From Garcia nutans (taxonomy: Eukaryota; Streptophyta; Magnoliopsida; Malpighiales; Euphorbiaceae), in the NCBI GenBank assembly GCA_947685225.1, contig CANTUV010000039.1, positions 37,068,001 through 37,132,000 of the forward strand: a stretch of DNA of 64,000 nt, in the 5' to 3' direction. Below are positions 32,601 through 43,990 of this stretch, piece by piece. The position numbers were made by a program, and so were the translations under genes. The notes under the pieces are model-generated. The model did not search any database. It saw nothing but the letters and a program-made list of their open reading frames with translations, and was not told the DNA's origin. The stretch's first letter is position 1. Each line of letters starts with the position of its first letter.

Positions 32601-34556
32601 ATTTCCAGGTTGGATCCAATGAAGTACTTAAGGGAGACACCCTCTTTAATTGGGAAATATGGTCGATGGTTGATAATATTAGAAGAATTTGAGATTGAGT
32701 ATGTAACCAGGAAAACAATCAAGGGTAGAGTGGTGGCAGAATTCCTAGCTCAACAACCATTACCAGAAAGTGAAGAGGTAATCTTGGAATTTTCAGATGA
32801 ACATTTAGAAGTAATTGAAGTACAAGGGTGGAAAATGTATTTTGATGGAGCGGTAAACAGGAAAGGAGTAGGTTTGGGAGTTATACTAGAATCGCCCGAA
32901 GGGGAACTTATCCCTTTAGCCAAGAAGTTGAAATTTAGGGCAACCAATAACATGGTGGAGTATAAAGCGTGTATTTTCGATTTTGAAACCCTAATGATTA
33001 TGAAGGTGGATAAGGTGGAAGTTTATGGCGATTCATTGCTAGTAGTATCCCAAGTAAATGGAGAGTGGGAGTTGAAAGAAGAAAAATTGAAACCATACCA
33101 CCGTTACCTGACCATGATGAAGAAGAATTTTAAAGAGTGTAGGTTTATACACCTGTCAAGAGAAGAAAATCAGATGGCTGATGCCCTAGCCACATTGGCT
33201 TCGGTATGGGAAAATCCTGCCAACCTATTCCTTAAGCCTCTGATCTTGACCAGTTCATCAACTCCTTGCTATGAATATGAGACAATCATGGAAGTTGATA
33301 CAGACCATGATGCATGGTATGATACTATAAGGCAATTTTTGGAGGAAAGAGAATATCCGCCGGGGGCAACAAAGAAAGAGAGAAGAGCCATAAGGAGGTG
33401 GTCATTGCAATACATCACCTTCCATGGAGAGTTATATTGAAGATGGTCTGATGGGGTGCATTTGAGATGTTTAAGAAAGCCTAAAGTGGAGCGCATCATG
33501 TCAGAAATACATGCGGGAAGTTGCGGTCCGCACATGAGTGGTTTGGCCCTAGTTAAGAAGATTATTCGACAAGGTTACTATTGGTTGACCATGGAGAAAG
33601 ACTGTATTGAGTTTGTCAAGAAGTGCCAGCAATGTCAGATGTATGGTAACTTGAATCACATGCCTCCTGAAGAACTGCATTCAATGTCTTCACCCTGGCC
33701 ATTTGCCACCTAGGGTATCGACATTATAGGAGAAATACATCTGACAGCCTCAAACGGTCACCGTTTCATTGTAGTAGCAGTTGATTATTTTTCAAAATGG
33801 GTCGAAGCCGAATCCTTCAACAAGCTGGGTGCAAGTCAAATGGCTAGGTTTATTGAAAAGAATCTCATCTGCAAATATGGGATCTCGCACAGTGTGATAT
33901 CAGACAGCGGGGTACAGTTTCAAGGAGCAGTTAAGGATTTATTCTCCAAGTATCAAATCCATCATCATCGATCCTCTCCTTATAGACCAAAGGCTAATGG
34001 TGCAGTAGAAGCAACAAACAAGACAATTAAGCAAATTTTGTCCAAGTTGACCAAGACTTACAGGGACTGGTCGAAAATGCTTCCCTTTGCTTTATGGGGA
34101 TATAGGACGAGTGTACGAACACCTACTGGGATGACACCGTTCTCTTTGGTTTATGGGATGGAAGCAGTATTGCCAATTGAGATTGAGATCAAGTCATTAA
34201 GAGTAGTCTTGGAAGTTGAACTGCCTGAGACGGAATGGGTAGCAAGCAGATATACACAATTAGCTCTATTAGAAGAGAGAAGGTTAAAAGCACTGTATCA
34301 TCACCAACTGTATCAAAAGAAGATAGCTCGGGCCTACAATAGAAGGGTTAAAATCAGAAAATTCAGAGTTGGAGATTTGGTATTGAAGCAATGTAAGCCT
34401 AATGTATCTGATCTAAGAGGGAAGTTCAGACCTAGCTGGGAAGGGCCATATGTCGTGAAACAAGTCATGAGCAAAGGTGTAGTGAAGTTATCAGACATGG
34501 ATGGGAACGAATTTAGTGAGCTAGCAAAAAAAAGAGAAGAAAAAAGAGCTCGCTAG
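29700..34556 (+). pseudogene. pol of R4: protease, RT, RNase H, integrase, with in-frame stops
   Basis: One frame, shared with gag, runs the whole length with no frameshift. Protease: IMVDDGSAINVYP near 30260. A glycine-rich G-patch-like stretch (YLLGAGLGKGKAGLTKL) near 30710. RT: VCVDYRDLNKAS near 31665 and the YVDD site at 31959-31970. RNase H: MYFDGAVNRKGVGLG near 32840. Integrase: zinc-binding motif near 33500-33640 and the acidic triad in GIDIIG, ISDSG and NGAVEATN. Stops: TGA 31845, TGA 32331, TGA 33438, TAG 33711. The usual integrase C-terminus is missing: after GNEFSE the frame enters the hairpin array. This copy cannot make full-length pol. Confidence 0.88.
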
Positions 34557-34735
34557 GTTGAAAAAAGAGAAGAAAAAAGAGCTCACTAGGTTGAAAACCC
34601 AAAAAGGGCAGCCTACGCAAAAGTTAGAGCAGTCCGCTAGTTCTGAAAACCCAAAAGGGCGGGCTAGGCAACAATTAGGGCTAATGAGAGAAAATCGTCA
34701 ATTAGAAAACCCGAAAGAGCTAATTGGCAACAGGA
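34545..34735 (+). repeat. post-integrase hairpin array of R4
   Basis: Four units of about 50 bp. A GAAAACCC...AAAGGGC core is flanked by outer arms that vary: CTAGG/CCTAC, GCTAG/GCTAG and CAATTAG/CTAATTG. Confidence 0.7.
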
Positions 34736-34782
34736 GTGATCTTGTGTATGCTGGCTTTATGTTTGGTTGTTCCCCAATTTAA

Positions 34783-35028
34783 TAAAATAGAATTAATAAT
34801 TAAATTTGTTCTATGTGCACTGTTATGAGTATTCGACCTGATATGGATGAAATAATAATCATAATTGCAAAAGGTGATGACAAATTATAAATGGAAAAGA
34901 AGCATCTTTTATTAATTTAGTTATTTTTCATCCTAACAAAACACTTTCTGAATTGACAAATGTAATATCTATGGCAGTCGATAAGTGTAATGCGCAGGCC
35001 AGCTTTGCCTTAACCGATCCAAGTAGGC
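34783..35028. other. non-coding spacer
   Basis: AT-rich, between the hairpin array and the antisense exon. Nothing recognised. Confidence 0.4.
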
Positions 35029-35367
35029 TTAAGTCAAGCAAGGCATGTCTAGGTCAGGAGCAAAGTCAGAATCACGAGGCTTAGCTCCATACTGACGCCC
35101 AAGTCGGCGAAGATCATAGCATGTACCTTGACGAAGAGCAGCAAGAGGAACATACATCAAGTATGTTCGCATGGTGATACGAGAAATCTTCCACCAAGGT
35201 ACCAACCAACGGATATTGACTTCAGAGCGTGAGTGGATCCAATCAACCCAGTCAGCATATGAAGAAGCAAGATGGAGTAGCTTCCTAGCAGAATGATGAC
35301 GTGGCAGGTATCTGGCAAAATCCATAGAGAGAGTATCAAGCAAATAGAGACGCTCCTGAAGCCAAAT
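35029..35367 (-). pseudogene. antisense DUF7745-type remnant of R4 (last exon only)
   Basis: 112 codons open from a TTTACAG acceptor to TAA. IWLQERLYLLD, WLVPWWKISR and LRRLGRQYG align with exon 2 of the R1 gene (VWLRDHL, WFVPWYRIPR, RVLRQMG). The first exon is absent: a hairpin array starts 27 bp upstream, inside what would be the intron. Part of an ancestral two-gene antisense block. Confidence 0.7.
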
Positions 35368-35393
35368 CTGTAAAGAAAGAATAAAAAAAAAGA

Positions 35394-35500
35394 GGTCCGC
35401 TAAGTTGAAAACCCGCAATGGCAGCATAGGCAAAAATTAGGACAGCTTGCTAGTTCCGAAAACCCGCATGGGCGGACTAGGCAAAAGTTAGAGCGATATG
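35394..35500 (+). repeat. second post-integrase-type hairpin pair in R4
   Basis: Two units with GAAAACCCGC cores; the second has outer arms GCTAG/ACTAG. It lies where the first exon of the DUF7745-type gene should be, so the array seems to have spread or to mark a deletion junction. Confidence 0.6.
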
Positions 35501-35585
35501 AAAAAAAAAATTATAGTAAAGAGGAAAATTGTATATTTTTCATTATTGTATAATGTTTTACAATTGCTACAATATTTGCATATCA

Positions 35586-36130
35586 CTAAGAGGGTGGTGG
35601 AAGGTCACCAAATAAAGACTTGAAAAAGTCGTCGCCTGTTGGAGAAGGGGGCAAATTATTCGTCCCGGGATCATCCGAAGCAGAAGCACTGAAACCCCTA
35701 TTGCCTTGGTGTTCTGATTTGTCATGGTCCTCATCAGAAGTAGACGAAAGGATCTCATGGTCATCAGTCTGGGGGCCTCTCGATGAAGAAGCATCGGGAT
35801 CCCTCATTCCTTGAAATCGGAAGTCATGAAAATTTTGTTCGGATTGGTGATATAAACTTTCAAAATGAGAAGCCTGCTGACGACTTGTAGCCAACTCTTC
35901 TTGAAGTTTCTTATTTTGTTCTTCAAGCATCCTCTGTGAGCCAAGAAGGAAAAAGGTAAGAGCATACATAATCATGCATACATATAGCATAAACTATTGT
36001 GAAATAAGGAACGTACCAGGTAGTTCATATCAATACCCTGCTGATGAGATGGCATATCCGGCGGGCTAGAATGAGCAAATGAAGGGGCAATGAAAGAAGG
36101 TCCAGCCTCATGATCAAATGAGCCAACAGC
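35586..36130 (-). pseudogene. antisense PMD gene remnant of R4 (last two exons)
   Basis: Exon 36130-36017 (38 codons, AVGSFDHEAGPS... to NYL, donor GTACGT) and exon 35933-35586 (116 codons with stop; RMLEEQNKKLQEEL coiled coil, then an acidic and serine-rich tail to DLPPPS). Both are open and in phase 0, and both match the last two exons of the R2 pseudogene. The PMD itself is gone. Confidence 0.7.
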
Positions 36131-36322
36131 CTGCAATAATCATTAAAGAATCAAAGAAAGGAAAAGCATTTGAAAGGGAAAAGTGGTTAAAGTGCAAAAA
36201 ACTCCCTTGGAAGATCAAAACAAGGAAAGAAGAGCATGAATCAAGCAAGACATGGTCAAGCCAAATCGAGCTTAGCCGTGTCACCTCAAAAGAAATTTTG
36301 ACAGAATATGACATGGGCAGGC

Positions 36323-36532
36323 GACACGGCCAAGCCACTGGCCATGTCTCACCTAAAGGACAATGTCAAGAAGGACCAAGCAAAGAAAGAAAAGAAACAG
36401 TAGGTGACACTGGTAGGCAACACGGCCAAGCCACTGGCCGTGTCCCATCCTAACCCAAGAATAAAGAAGAACCAAAGAAAAGACACAGAAGCTGACACAC
36501 TCAGGAGACATGGCCAAGCCACTGGCCGTGTC
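36323..36532. repeat. three ACACGGCC palindromes
   Basis: ACACGGCC and GGCCGTGT arms around AAGCCACT at 36323-36348, 36420-36443 and 36506-36532. Single changes in an arm (ACATGGCC, GGCCATGT) are partly paired. Confidence 0.75.
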
Positions 36533-36670
36533 ACTCCCATCTTCAAAGAACAAAGAAGACCCCCGATCTCCGAGGGTGAAGATCCATTCTGAGGGTGAAG
36601 GATCACAATGCATAGAACATCTGGAGTAGTCAGACTTCTCAACTGATAAAAGGTTAGTCAAATTCATTCT

Positions 36671-37502
36671 CGAGTCCAAGTATCCAAATCAAATCAATCC
36701 CGGGTCCAAGTACCCAAGTCAATTCAAGCTCGGGTCCAAGTATCCAATCTTGGGTCCAAGTGCCCAATCTTGGGTCCAAGTACCCAAATGAAATCAATTT
36801 AGGGCCGAATATCCCAATACAGTTAGGATCGAGTATCCGAATCTAGATAGGATCAAATATCCGAATCCAGTTTAGGATCGAGTATCCGAATCCATATAGG
36901 ATCAAGTATTCGAGTCTAGTTTAGGATCAAGTATTCAAATCTCTCGGGTCCAGAACCCAAAGTTTTCCTTAGGTCTAGAACCTAGAATTATCCTTGAGTC
37001 CAGAACTCAAACCGGGTCCAGAACCCATGTTTACCATTAGGTCCAGAACCTAGAATTATTTTTAAGTCCAAAACTTAGCTCGGGTCCAAAACCCAAATTT
37101 TCCCTAGGTCCAGAACCTAAAATTATCCTTGAGTCCAGAACCCAAACCGGGTCTAGAACCCAAGTTTACTATTAGGTCCAGAACCTAGAAATATTTTTAA
37201 GTCCAGAACTTAGCTCAGGTCCAGAGCCCAAATTTTCCTTAGGTCCAGAACCTAGAATTATCCTTGAGTCCAGAACTCAAACCGGGTCCAGAACCCAAGT
37301 TTACCATTAGGTCCAGAACCTAGAATTATTTTTAAGTCCATAACTTAGTTTGGGACTAGAACCCAAATTTTTCTTAGGTCCAAAACCTAGAATTATCCTT
37401 GAGTCCAGAACTCGAATCGGGTCCAGAACCCAAATTTTCCTTAGGTCGAGAACCTAGAATTATCCTTGAGTCCAGAACTCAAATCGGGTCCAGAACTCAA
37501 AA
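36671..37502 (+). repeat. pre-LTR mini-hairpin array of R4
   Basis: About 25 hairpins from 36945 on with near-constant loop CCAGA and arms of four kinds: CGGGT/ACCCA, TAGGT/ACCTA, TGAGT/ACTCA and TAAGT/ACTTA. From about 37014 the order repeats every 134-135 bp (37014, 37148, 37283). Before 36945 come related hairpins, GGGT/ACCC with loop CCAAGT and GGAT/ATCC with loop CGAGT. Confidence 0.85.
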
Positions 37503-37570
37503 CTTCAACCATCTCAAAAATTAAGTCTTATTGCTTTTCACTCTCTTTCACTAAGGTTTTAGATCATTCA

Positions 37571-37584
37571 AGCAGGGGGCAAAC
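37571..37584 (+). other. polypurine tract of R4
   Basis: AGCAGGGGGCAAAC just before the 3' LTR start. Confidence 0.75.
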
Positions 37585-39785
37585 TGTAGACCCTTAATTT
37601 TTGACCCAATCCGGTCCAATATGTTTTATTTATTCTAAAATGATTTTTGTTGTCTAATTGGTCCAAAATAATTTTTATTAAATAATTTTTGCTTTAGTAT
37701 CTAATTTTTATTAATAAAAAATAGAAATAAATAAATAAAAGTCAAAAAATAAAAATCGAAGTCAAAAAAATCGGCGATTAAAAAATTGTCTCGCGGGCCC
37801 GTGGGCATTTCACCCGCAGGAAATTCCTGCAGGCGAAATCACTGTGCTATTTCGCACGCAGAAATTTTCTGCCTGCGAAATAGCTTACGGGCCCGCTTTG
37901 CGAGCGTTGCCGCAGCCAGCTGCAGCAGATTTTTTCGCCAGCGCAGTTTTTCCGCAGCAGTTTTTTTTCGGCAGTGCAAATTTTTCGAAACCTAATCCAA
38001 TTAGATTTTGGTTTCTTTTTTTTATTAATATTACTTACCTTAACTAATTAGGAATAAACAACCTCAAACCACTATAAATAAGGATCAAAGACAATTAAAA
38101 AAGGGGAGGCAAAAATCCAAGAGATGTTTGGAAAATTTGAAACCAAATCAAGGAAGGAAAAGAAGAAATTCAATTCAACTCTTTTCTGGAACAGCAGCAG
38201 CACAATTTAAAAGATTCAAAGGCAAAAAAGGCTTGTCTTTGGAGCTAGTTCATCCAAGAAGAATTGTTTTTGGAGAAATCATCAAAAGAAGGTATGTGTT
38301 AATTAATTTTCTTTAATTGTTTTTTTACACAGTAGCAAATTTATGAAATCAAAATTAAAAACCTTTAAACTTTAATTTAGTTTTTCTAAAGCCAAAAAAA
38401 AAATCTTATTTCATTGGTTTATCTTCCAAAAGGCTTAAAATTGTTATTTTTTCTTCTTAAAAACCTTAAAACTCTAATTGAACATATTCTTCAACAAAAC
38501 CAAAATCAAATTCTGTTTCTTTCAAAACATTAAACTTGGTACTTTTTCCTTCAAAAAGTCTTCTAAAACATCTTTTCTAGTTATAAAAACTTTAATTTAT
38601 TTGTTTAAATTCATAAAACTTCATGAAATTATCAAATTGATTTCCAAATTCTTAAAAATTATTCACCACCCGAGACCCTACTTCCAAAATATCAAATCAA
38701 ATTCAACTTCCAAAATTCAAAATAATAAACACTAACCCTTTTAAAACCTTAAACCCTAATTTTTATGAACCCTAATCCTTTTAAAACATTAAAAAATATA
38801 TAAAAACATAAAAACATAAAAACCTAAATTTTACACAGTAGCTTAGGAACCCAATAACCAAAAATCACAAATTAAAGTATTTTAAAGTGTTTAAAACCCT
38901 AGTTTCATGATATCATCATTCAAACCTTAATTTTGTTAATCAAAGAGTCTTACCAACCCTTTAAAACATAAAACCCTAATTTATTTTAATTCCATAAAAA
39001 GTCACAGTAGCCATAATTGGACTTTTATTTGCTTTATTCAATTCCAAACTAGATTATGCTTTGATTTATTTCTTATGCTTTAATTTATTTAATTTCAATA
39101 CTTCATTTATTTAATTTATCATGGATGGATGTTTATTTTATATTTTGATTAATAGCTTTGATGAATGATTTTTTTTATGATGAATGATTATTTACTTTTA
39201 TCAATTAATTTAGATTTCCAAAAGTTGTAAGAGGTATGTTTCCACTTGGTGGGTACCTCATTAGTTAAACATCATGTAATTTAATTTGCTTTTATATTTT
39301 AGAACCTATGTAAAGGGCATGTTTCTACCTTTTGGTGGGTGTCCTATTTAGGCATGTGATGTAAGGACATGTTTCCATCCTTGGATGGGTGTCCATTTAT
39401 TTGCTTTGTTTGGACATTGCTTTGATTTTAATATATTGATGCTTTCTTTTAATTATTGTGTGTAATATGGATAATATTGTTATATTTAAGAATTTTATAA
39501 TATTAAGACTTGTAAAGGAGGCCGGTTCCAATGAACCGGGCGTTGTGGGGGTGCTGGGCCATTTCTCACCTTCCCCACACGTACCCAACTTTCCGAACCC
39601 ATTAGGGGGTTGGGGATTCCTTAGAAATCGAGTCATCCACCCCTTTTTTTTTTCCCGGCTCGTCCGGGTGGCGACTCCATTTTTCTTCGGACTTAGGTCT
39701 ATGTTCTCTAAGGCCCCAAGCCTAAACAGTGCCAAAGTCGCAAGAACCATTCCACCGGGAGTGGGGGCAAAAATCCCCGCTCATA
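37585..39785 (+). repeat. 3' LTR of R4
   Basis: 2201 bp, with the same content and order as the 5' LTR; differences seen are scattered single bases and short indels. Bulged hairpin trio at 39231-39394, and the first hairpin here has the regular single G on its 3' side. Confidence 0.9.
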
Positions 39786-39790
39786 GTATG

Positions 39791-40914
39791 TACTAGCCTC
39801 TAAGGTGCCAAAACCCAAGCCTATTTTCACCTCCAACCTTTACTTTTCCAAGAGCCCTTCAAAACTTTGATGGGCAAGTACACTTTATCTAATCCTAAAT
39901 CAAATTGTAGGCTTAAATATATCATTAGAAACACAATTTTATTCATTTTAACCAATTAAACTTAATTTATCACCATTCTACCATAATTTTAATAATTGCC
40001 CTAATACACTTTAATTGTAGATATCTATTTTAATCAATTCCAAATTGAGTTTTAAGCTTTTTTATGTTTTTAGAATCATATTATAATACAATTTAAGCAA
40101 TTAAATTCAGCTAACATCAATTCTTTACAAACTTTCTACTAAAACTCTAAATTCTCTTCTTCCTCTCTCAAACCTCTACCAACCCTGATCTTTTTGCAAA
40201 TCTAACATTAAAATCATTTCTTCTACATCAAATTAATATTAGTCAAAGCCAATTTATAAATTATAAAATACTACTTCAAAAATTAAAATTCTACATAATC
40301 ATAAATAAGAAGAACTTCTTTAAAAAAAATAAAATCCTCACCTTATGATAGCAAACATCCAAATCCACCCCTAATCCTTGAAATTTTTGTAAGATTTTAA
40401 GTACTTGGAAGAATTAAAATCTCCCTCAAACATCCATGGTGATTTCATTCATGGCTAAAGGAAAAGGAAGAAGAAAAAGGAAAAATGGGACTTTTATTTC
40501 TTTCTTTCATTTAGACCATATATATAATATTTATTTATTTATTTATTTAAAAAATCTTATTTTTTTCTCTTCTATTCATAATTAATTTAATTTTAATTTT
40601 ATTATTATTAATAATTAATTAATTAACATTTAATAAATATCTAAATTCTATCATCTTCCACTATCCAAAAATTATTTTTAATTTTGATTTATTTTATTAA
40701 TTACTATTTATTATTTTTTTACTTTTTTACTTTTTACTATTCACCATTTGACTTTTGTCTTTTATGAAAAGGTATATATCATATATATGTTAGGTATATT
40801 TTAGGTATATATCATGTATACACTAAGTATATCCTGTATATACATTAGATATATACCTTGCATATCCCTCATACACCTTGATAAATTAATCCGAATGAGA
40901 CTACGGATATTACA
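39791..40914 (-). mobile_element. S3 (second half)
   Basis: Continues S3 after the R4 target copy at 39786-39790. The minus-strand LTR start TGTAATATCC is at 40914. Confidence 0.8.
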
Positions 40915-43900
40915 TATGATATATGCATTGATATATAATATTTTCTTTAAATCAAAATGAAGAAATAACACCATGGAATTTAAATACCATTGACGAGAGG
41001 TTTGTTTTAACCATATATAGATTTCTTAAGTTTACCAACCAAGTGTCCCTTTCCCTCTAAAATCAAACCTTTTGGTTGTTTCATGTAAACCTCTCCATCT
41101 AGGTCTCCATTGAGGAATGTCATCTTCACATCCATTTGATGTAGTTCTATATCAAAATGAGCCACTAATGCCATGATTATTTGAAATGAATGCTTCTTTG
41201 ATATAAGAGGGAAGGTATAGTGATAATTAATTCCTTCTTGTTGAGTGAACCCATTGGCTACAAGTCTTGCTTTATATCTTTCAACATTGCCTAAAGAGTC
41301 CCTTTGGTTTAAAAACCCATTTACAACTAATAGCCTTCCCCCTTTAGGCAATTCAACAAGATCCCATACTTTTTTACTAGCCACTGAGTCCATCTCATCT
41401 TTCATTGCATTGTACCATAATATGGATTTATCTCCATTTATTGCTTGTGAAAACATAATAGGATCATCTTCAACACCAATGTCAATATCAGATTCTTGTA
41501 GATACACAGTATAATATGAAGAAATCGCAGGTTTCCTAACTCTTGAAGATCTTCTTAATGTCACTTCAACATCATCTAGTTAAAGTTATGGAGTAACTAG
41601 ATCTATAGAGATATCCTAAGGAATTATATCTCCAAGTATATCTTGAGGAATTGGATCTTTAAGAATATCCTGAAGACTTGGATCTCTAGGAATATCCTCA
41701 TGATGATGTGATTATTCAACAATTGATTATTCAATATTAATTGAGTTACGAAGATTATCATATACAACCAATTTATATGAAGATATAGGAGTAGATTCAA
41801 AACTATTATTATCCTCAAAAGTTAAGTTTCAAGGTTAACTACTACCACTAATCTCATCATACTCTAGAAACCTTGCATTCTTAGGTTTCACAATTCTCGT
41901 TGTATAAGATGGACAATAAAATATATATCTCTTAGACTTTTCTGCATAGCCAATGTAATATCCACTAACTATTTTTAAGTCTAAATTTTTCTCAAGTGGA
42001 TTGTAGACTCTAATTTCAACTGGGCAACCCCAAACATGTCTCGAACTAGGTTTCTAACTATTCCTAAGTTCAAAAGTAATTTTTGGAACAACCTTAGTTG
42101 GAACCCTATTGAGTACATAAGTTGCAGTTTTTAAAGCTTCACTCCACAAAGACAATGGGAGATAGGAGTTGAGTTTCTAATCATACTCCTCACCATTTCC
42201 ATTAAGGTTTGGTTTCTCCTTTCAACCACACCAAGTCCATAATACCTTTCTCTTCTAGAAACCTTGCAAATGGACTTGGTAATTGTCTTTTTCTACATAC
42301 CTACCATAATATTCACCACCTCTATTTGACCTCATAATCTTAATTTTTTTATCCAATTGTTTCTCTACTTTAACTTTATAACCATCAAAAACATCTAGTG
42401 CTTCACTTTTATCATAAATCAAATAGAGATACATATATCATGTTCAGTCATCAATAAAGTTAATAAAATATTTTTACCGCTAAGGCACATTTCAAAAGTT
42501 ACTAAAATATCAGTGTGTATAATCTCTAAAATATGAGAAGTTCTCCTGGCACCTTTCTTAGACTTTTTAGTTTGTTCTCCTTTAATACAATATATATAAG
42601 TACCAAAATGAGTAAAATCAAGAGTCTCAAAAACTCCATCATTTACTAATCTTTTAATTCATTCAATGGAGATATGACCTAATCTTCTATGCTACAACAT
42701 GGAGGAATTCTCATTGATAACATTTCAATTAACGCCAATATTATCATCATGTACAGTCGTAAGACTACAATCAAGGGCATATTTTAAGTTTAAACAATAT
42801 CATTACTAACAATAACATTGTCTCTATACAATCAAAGAAAAGTACCAATAAATTGAAACTAAAACCATAAGGCATAAGTCTTGAAACTAAAATAAGATTT
42901 CTAAAAAAAGAAAGACCATAAAAGGTTCCTTCAAGGTCAAAACAAAGCCTGAATTTAAAACAAGTTTGTAGGTTATAACTGCCTCCACATGTGAATGAAT
43001 CTTATTGCCTAAATAGATGGAACATTCACTTTTCTTCAGTTTCCTTTCATTTAAGAATCCATGCATGGTATTAGCAACATGGATTGTAGACCTAAAATCA
43101 ATCCACCAAGTGTTATGAGAAATATTAACCATATTGGATTCAAAATACACTAAAGATATGAGATTACCTTTCTTTTCAAGCTAAACCTTGAATTTGGGAC
43201 AGGTCTTTTTCATGTGTCCTTTCTTGGTGCAAAAGAAGCATTTAACATTGCCCTTATTGACTTGATTAAAAGGCACTTTTCCTTTCCCAGATTAAAAGGC
43301 ACTTTTCCTTTCCCTTTTCCTTTCTCGGATGGTTTATTGTCACAAATTGCCAAATGTTCACTTTCATTCCTCTCATGATTTAGTCTCCCTTCTTCTTGCA
43401 CACATATGGTCAAGAGTTCATTTATTGACCATTTTTTCCTTGTGTGATGTAATAAATCTTGAAAGTGCATATTCAGATGGGAGAGAATATAGGATAAAGT
43501 GAACTAAAAATGACTCAGACATCTCAATCTCCAAGGTTTTCAGTCGAGCAGTTATGTCTCGTATTTGCATTATTTGCTTCTGCACACCTTTAGTGCTATC
43601 AAATTTCATGGAACAAAGTTTAGTCATCATGATAGCCACAATAGCCTTATCAAGAGTCTCAAACTGATCCTGAACAGCTTTGAGATAGTCTATTGTTTTA
43701 GCATAGTTAGGGATGAATCCACAGATACTTTTCCTAATATGAACTTAATAAACATCAGGTTCAAGTGATTGGATCTCTCCTAAAGATCATATGTTGTTTT
43801 CTTAACTTGGGCACTTGATTCCACGGCTTTGGTAGTTTATCCACTTGAAGTGCTAAATCAAGATCCATGCACCCCAATGCTAGGAGAACTTTCTCCTTTC

Positions 43901-43990
43901 AATCAGCATAATTATCACCACTTAATGGAGTGATGTTAAAGGAGCCAAAATTCGGGATAGACAAAGTTTGAACAAATGCAAATAAATAAC
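40915..43990 (-). pseudogene. copia C1: gag, protease, integrase, start of reverse transcriptase
   Basis: Minus strand, right to left: gag from about 43985 (TLSIPNFGSFNITPLSGDNY; KEKMVNK near 43420), a decayed knuckle zone, protease (NTWWIDFRSTIHVANTM near 43090), the pre-integrase block RRLGHISIE near 42690, a heavily broken integrase, then RT (MDVKMTFLNGDLDGEVYMKQ near 41110) down to S3. Stops and shifts throughout. It is the 5' part of the same element as 22060-23447; the reading resumes there after 17.5 kb of inserted DNA. Confidence 0.82.

Larger units (their letters stand above)
24912..39785 (+). mobile_element. R4: complete Tat/Ogre-type retrotransposon, 14.9 kb
   Basis: LTRs 24912-27121 and 37585-39785 start TGTAGACCC and end CTCACA or CTCATA. 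The flanks ATATG (24907-24911) and GTATG (39786-39790) are a 5-bp duplication with one mismatch, and removing R4 restores the continuity of S3. Internal order: primer-binding site, leader, gag, protease, RT, RNase H, integrase, hairpin array, antisense gene remnants, palindromes, long mini-hairpin array, polypurine tract. The LTRs look almost identical by eye, so insertion is recent, yet pol has in-frame stops. Confidence 0.93.

Noticed and set aside
31866..33440. R4 pol fragments as separate genes
   Set aside because: All pieces are in the same frame and separated only by single stop codons; they are one broken pol.
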